This document shows positions 60,455 to 64,000 of a stretch of DNA of 64,000 nucleotides, piece by piece. The notes below the pieces were generated by a model that did no database searches, was not told where the DNA came from, and saw only the letters and a list, made by a program, of their open reading frames with translations. Positions within the stretch are counted from its first letter, which is position 1; the number at the start of each line of letters is the position of its first letter. Source of the stretch: Rhizobium metallidurans (GTDB lineage Bacteria > Pseudomonadota > Alphaproteobacteria > Rhizobiales > Rhizobiaceae); assembly GCF_014196505.1 (NCBI RefSeq), contig NZ_JACIDW010000001.1, positions 248,001-312,000 on the forward strand, read 5' to 3'. A program made the translations under genes and the position numbers.

Positions 60455-61423
60455 TTAAGCCCGGAAGCGATCGAAGGCCGTCAGGCGCCGGATTGGCGGG
60501 TCGGCGTCCGGCCAGCGGTAGATGTCCGACCGGAGAAAGGTGAGTTCATCCTCGAGCGCGCCCTCGTCCACTTCGACCCACCATGACTTCGGACGGCCGT
60601 CGCTGCCGTCTGACCAGCGATAGCCGCGTGCCTTCAGGTGATCCTTCATGTCGAAGGGGCTGTTTTCGGCATAAATGCGGATGCGCGCGTGCTGGCTGGC
60701 CGCATAGAGTTCCGAAAACGCGGTGCCTGCGCCCGCATTCTGGCCGAGCACCTCGAGCAACGCGAAGCAATCGTCGACCGCGCGATGGCCATCGTGGAAA
60801 TAGCCCGCCTGCCCGACGAGATAGCCAAGCTTCGTCCCTTCGAAGCCACGGGCCGACCAGTCGATCTCCGCGTTGGAGCAGGCCCAGGCCTTGCCGGCGA
60901 AAATCTGCGAGAACGCCTCGCAGAAAGGCCGGTCGAAACCGGCATTGTGGGCGATGATCAGGTCGGCGGGCTCGATCAGGGCTTTCAACGCCGCCAGATC
61001 AATCTCCTGGCCCGCAACCATCGCATCGGTGATGCCCGTCAGCTTGGTGATCTCTGAAGGTATCGTCACCGTCGGCTGCTGCATGCCACCGTAGACGCCG
61101 GTGACGTCGCCGATATTGCCGTCGTGGTCGAAGCTGAAGGCGATGACGCCGATCTCGATGATCTCGTCCTTGCGGTGGCTGAGACCCGTTGTTTCGGTAT
61201 CGAGGACGACGCCATGGAGCGGAAAGCCGGCGCGCTGCGTCGTCGCGACCGCGCGTGGCTCGAGCTTCTTCAAGATCCGGTAGCGACCTGTTTCAAGCAG
61301 GCAATCGACCATGCCCTGCTCGCTGACCTCGACTGGAGGCTGCCTCTTCAGCGGCACCTTGCGCGCGGTTTGTCCGGAGGCCTGGCTCGCGCCGCCCGAG
61401 AACATGTCGAACTGTTCTGCCAT
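60455..61423 (-). CDS. DnaQ-like 3'-5' exonuclease
   Basis: A 322-residue cytoplasmic protein of the DEDDh exonuclease family (DNA polymerase III epsilon-like). Catalytic residues are Asp75 and Glu77 (VVLDTETTGL), Asp163 (AHNAGFDRPFCE), His212 and Asp216 (HRAVDDC). The C-terminal region (LKARGYRWSDGSDGRPKSWW) is an extra domain often seen in rhizobial members. The ATG at 61423 gives a sensible start; the frame is open upstream to 61549. Confidence 0.88.
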   Translation of the reverse strand: MAEQFDMFSGGASQASGQTARKVPLKRQPPVEVSEQGMVDCLLETGRYRILKKLEPRAVATTQRAGFPLHGVVLDTETTGLSHRKDEIIEIGVIAFSFDHDGNIGDVTGVYGGMQQPTVTIPSEITKLTGITDAMVAGQEIDLAALKALIEPADLIIAHNAGFDRPFCEAFSQIFAGKAWACSNAEIDWSARGFEGTKLGYLVGQAGYFHDGHRAVDDCFALLEVLGQNAGAGTAFSELYAASQHARIRIYAENSPFDMKDHLKARGYRWSDGSDGRPKSWWVEVDEGALEDELTFLRSDIYRWPDADPPIRRLTAFDRFRA

Positions 61424-61627
61424 TATCCCTGATCTCTGCCGTCGTCCCCGTTTCGCGGCCGTAGCGAACGAATCGAGTGGATATACCCGTAAAAACAATG
61501 GGGAAATCGAGCCGATCGGCAAGGATAAACAGCAAACGGAGACGACCAACGCTCACAGAGGTCATAAACGCTGTGGACAAAACCAAGGGATCGGCCGACA
61601 CGTCAGCACCGGTACGGAAGCGTAAAA

Positions 61628-63307
61628 CTACTCCGCGACGAGCCCGCTTCGCCTTAGGAGCGAGAGCAGCACCAAGGGGATCAGCGTCGTCAGCACCACC
61701 GTGACGAAGGCCATCGCCATGCCGAGACCGATCGACCCCTGCTCGAACTGCCGCCAGATAAAGACCGAAATCGTCTGCATGCCGACAGGCGCGACCAGGA
61801 TCGACGCGACCAGTTCACGGGTGGCGACCGCGAAGACAAGCAGCATCGCCGTGACCAGGCTCGGCGCGATCAGCGGCAGCAGGATGCGACGAAATGCGGT
61901 GAAGGCGCTGGCGCCGCAGACGCGCGCGGCGGCTTCGAGATTGTCGCCGATCTGGTGCAGCGCGGCCGTGGTGTAGCGCATCGTTTGCGGCAGGAGGATG
62001 CAGCAATAGGCCAGGAGCAGGATAAGCGGGGTGTTGTAGGGCGTGATCGGTAGCACCGGCTGGTTCCACGCCAGAATAAGCCCGACGGCGACGACCACAC
62101 CCGGAAGGGCATTCGGCAATGCCGTCAGAAGATCGAGCACCATGCGGCCGCGGAACTTTGTCTTTGCCACCGCATAGGCCGAGACGGCGCCGAGGATGCC
62201 GGTCAGCAAGGCGGTGCCCAACCCGAGCGCGAAGCTGTTTCCGAGCGCCCGCAACGCCCCCGCGCTGTTATCGGCGATCGCGGCGAAATTGGAGAAGCCG
62301 AGATTGCTGATAGCCAGGCCGCCGGAGATCGTATTCGACAATGCGGTCGCCAGGATCGCCAGAAGCGGGATCACGGTGGCAAGTGTCGTCACCAGCCCAA
62401 AGAGCAGGAGAACCGGAATGGTCATCACGCCAAGCGGGCGTTTGTCCTTGGCCTGCGGCTTGCCTCCCGTGGTCACGTAGGAGCGGCGGGAAAGTATCCA
62501 TCGCTGTGTCATGAAAGCGGCAAGCGACAGAATGACCAGCACCAGCGAGAAGACGGCGGCGCCGGCAAGGTCGATGGGCCAGTCGGAAATGCGCAGGTCG
62601 ATCTCGGTCACCAGCACGTCGAAGCCCGAGCGACGACCCAGCGCCGCCGGCGTACCGTACTCTTCGATCGCCGCGGCGAAGACGAGGAGAAGGCTGGCGG
62701 CCAGCCCCGGCGTCGAAAGCGGCAGCGTTATGCGCCAGAAGGCACGCCAGGACGAAGCGCCGAACACACGACCCACGTCGGCATAGCGCGCGCCGACCGC
62801 TTCGATCGTGCGCGAGACCGCGAAGTAGACAAGCGGAAAGGTGTTGAGCGCCATTACCGTCGTCATACCCGCCAGTGAGAACAGGAAGGGCGCGAGGTGA
62901 ACGCCGGTCAACTGCTGCAGATAGCCGCGCGGCTGCAGCGTCATGATCCAGCCGAGGGTCGCGATATAAGGCGGGATCATGAAGGGAACGAGCAGCGCCA
63001 CGTCCCAGAAGATCGCGAAGGGCACCTTGAACAGGGCGCGGAAGACGGCGAGCGGCACCGCCAGCAGGGCTGCCGCCAACATCACGCAGATGCCGAGAAC
63101 GACGGAGTTGCCGCTCATCCGCAAGAGCTTGGGATCGGACAGCATCTGCGGAAGATGCAGGAAAGGGGCGGCAAGAGAACTCCGCCCCAGATCAGGGAAA
63201 ATCGCCTGTAGGACAATGAAGACGAACGGCACGGCCACGACGACAATCAAACCCGATGTCGCCACCCATGCTATCGGCCCGGTGCCGGCTGCGCCGTTCG
63301 CTTTCAT
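61628..63307 (-). CDS. Iron-type ABC transporter permease (two fused permease domains)
   Basis: A 559-residue inner-membrane protein with about twelve spans in two homologous halves, each with an EAA loop (ARYADVGRVFGASSWRAFWR and AARVCGASAFTAFRRILLP). This is the FbpB/AfuB layout of ferric iron importers, also used by some 2-aminoethylphosphonate and thiamine systems. It follows the binding protein gene by 11 bp on the same strand. The ATPase gene is not visible and may lie beyond 64000 or elsewhere. Confidence 0.88.
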   Translation of the reverse strand: MKANGAAGTGPIAWVATSGLIVVVAVPFVFIVLQAIFPDLGRSSLAAPFLHLPQMLSDPKLLRMSGNSVVLGICVMLAAALLAVPLAVFRALFKVPFAIFWDVALLVPFMIPPYIATLGWIMTLQPRGYLQQLTGVHLAPFLFSLAGMTTVMALNTFPLVYFAVSRTIEAVGARYADVGRVFGASSWRAFWRITLPLSTPGLAASLLLVFAAAIEEYGTPAALGRRSGFDVLVTEIDLRISDWPIDLAGAAVFSLVLVILSLAAFMTQRWILSRRSYVTTGGKPQAKDKRPLGVMTIPVLLLFGLVTTLATVIPLLAILATALSNTISGGLAISNLGFSNFAAIADNSAGALRALGNSFALGLGTALLTGILGAVSAYAVAKTKFRGRMVLDLLTALPNALPGVVVAVGLILAWNQPVLPITPYNTPLILLLAYCCILLPQTMRYTTAALHQIGDNLEAAARVCGASAFTAFRRILLPLIAPSLVTAMLLVFAVATRELVASILVAPVGMQTISVFIWRQFEQGSIGLGMAMAFVTVVLTTLIPLVLLSLLRRSGLVAE

Positions 63308-63318
63308 ACTCTTCAGTC

Positions 63319-64000
63319 TCAGTTGCCGGCAGCGAAGATCTTGCCGAATTCCTTCAGCGTCTCGTCACGCTTGCCATAGACGGCGGCGGCATCGATCTTG
63401 AGAACCTTGAGATCGGCAACCAGCGGACGGTTGGCGGGGATGTCGCTGCGGGCCGGCATCAGGTAGGTCGCGGCGACCAGCTTCTGGCCTTCGTCGGACA
63501 GCATATAGTCGATGAACTGCTTGGCTTCATCCTGATGCTTCGACCAGTTGAGGATCATCGCCGGACGCGGGGCGACGACGGTGCCGGAAGCCGGGAAGAT
63601 GACGTCGATCGACTCGCCCTTTGCCTTGCCGGCGAGCGAGATGTAGTCGACCGCGCCGAATACGGCGGCCTTCGCACCCTGCAGAACCGGGTTCAGCGCT
63701 TCGGCATTGGCGCCGGCGACAACGGCGCCGTTGGCATCGAGCTTGGAGAAAAGGTCCCAACCCTGGCTACCGGAAAGAGCAGCCACCAGCTCGAAGCTTG
63801 CACCCGACTGCGCAGGATCGGGCAGATTGACCATGTCCTTGTACTCAGGCTTGGCGAGGTCGGCCCATTCGGTCGGCTTCGGCGTCTTGCTTGCAGGGTT
63901 CCAGGCGATGCCGAGCGCGGACACGCCCTGTGCGACGGCCGTCTCGGACTTGAGGAAATCAGGAACCTTGGCGGCGTTCGGGCTGGTGTAGGAAACGAGC
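63319..64000 (-). CDS. Iron-type ABC transporter binding protein (partial, N-terminus outside window)
   Basis: The frame is open to the right edge of the window, so the start and signal peptide are missing; about 227 residues are visible. It belongs to solute-binding family 1 (FbpA/AfuA type): VSALGIAWNPAS, NLPDPAQSGASFELVAALSG, AILNWSKHQDEAKQFIDYML-like segment MILNWSKHQDEAKQFIDYML and DEGQKLVAATYLMPARSDI. No double-tyrosine iron site is visible in the part present, so the ligand could be other than ferric iron. Confidence 0.85.
   Translation of the reverse strand, partial: LVSYTSPNAAKVPDFLKSETAVAQGVSALGIAWNPASKTPKPTEWADLAKPEYKDMVNLPDPAQSGASFELVAALSGSQGWDLFSKLDANGAVVAGANAEALNPVLQGAKAAVFGAVDYISLAGKAKGESIDVIFPASGTVVAPRPAMILNWSKHQDEAKQFIDYMLSDEGQKLVAATYLMPARSDIPANRPLVADLKVLKIDAAAVYGKRDETLKEFGKIFAAGN

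Overview
The window is GC-rich, densely coded DNA from an alphaproteobacterium of the Rhizobiales, most likely a Sinorhizobium/Ensifer-type rhizobium or close relative. The evidence is the alpha-galactoside cluster at 42445-52545, whose gene order matches the agp locus I recall from Sinorhizobium meliloti; promoters of the general-stress sigma factor EcfG/RpoE2; a FixK-like regulator with matching boxes; and a DUF1127 gene followed by anti-Shine-Dalgarno hairpins. I see no rRNA, tRNA, insertion sequence, phage gene or CRISPR array. All functions are read from the sequence and from knowledge of the families; no database search was run.

Layout. 1-5652: amino-acid ABC importer (first gene cut by the window edge), a histidine-ammonia-lyase-like protein that lacks the usual MIO-forming Ala-Ser-Gly, and a covalent-flavin amine oxidase, all in one operon. 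5649-11478: small stress and envelope genes (YkgJ Cys-cluster protein, cold-shock protein, OmpA-like protein, Cys-rich repeat protein, DUF2950 and DUF3300 proteins). 11810-17110: operon of DUF3302 and HlyD-type proteins (like E. coli yiaW-yiaV), SulP transporter, polyphosphate kinase 2 and a PerM-type membrane protein. 17628-30488: arginine/ornithine island with a binding protein, an antiporter, two overlapping PLP decarboxylases, a CDF transporter, a second antiporter and arcABC. 30694-40266: regulatory and stress block with a degenerate FixJ-like regulator, two paralogous membrane proteins of a rhizobial signalling family, a Crp/FixK-like regulator, a cache-HAMP class III cyclase and small secreted or hypothetical proteins. 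40436-42206: ChaC-like protein and a Tat-exported alpha/beta hydrolase. 42445-52545: agp locus. 53632-58554: synthesis and export operon for a cellulose-like or mixed-linkage beta-glucan. 58640-64000: luciferase-like oxidoreductase, cuckoo-type anti-SD RNA downstream of DUF1127, DnaQ-like exonuclease and an iron-type ABC transporter.

How the parts may work together. Three types of promoter signal recur. A direct repeat TACG-N6-TACG occurs six times, always between divergently oriented genes, and usually 29-39 bp upstream of a -10-like hexamer. FNR/FixK-type boxes (TTGA-N6-TCAA or one mismatch from TTGAT-N4-ATCAA) lie upstream of the arginine decarboxylase operon, arcABC and a secreted protein. 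EcfG promoters (GGAAC-N16-CGTT) lie upstream of three genes at 31-39 kb. One TACG repeat sits in front of the FixK-like regulator, so a low-oxygen or stress cascade is plausible: an unknown regulator acts on the TACG repeats, the FixK-like protein is made, and arginine fermentation plus amino-acid decarboxylation follow.
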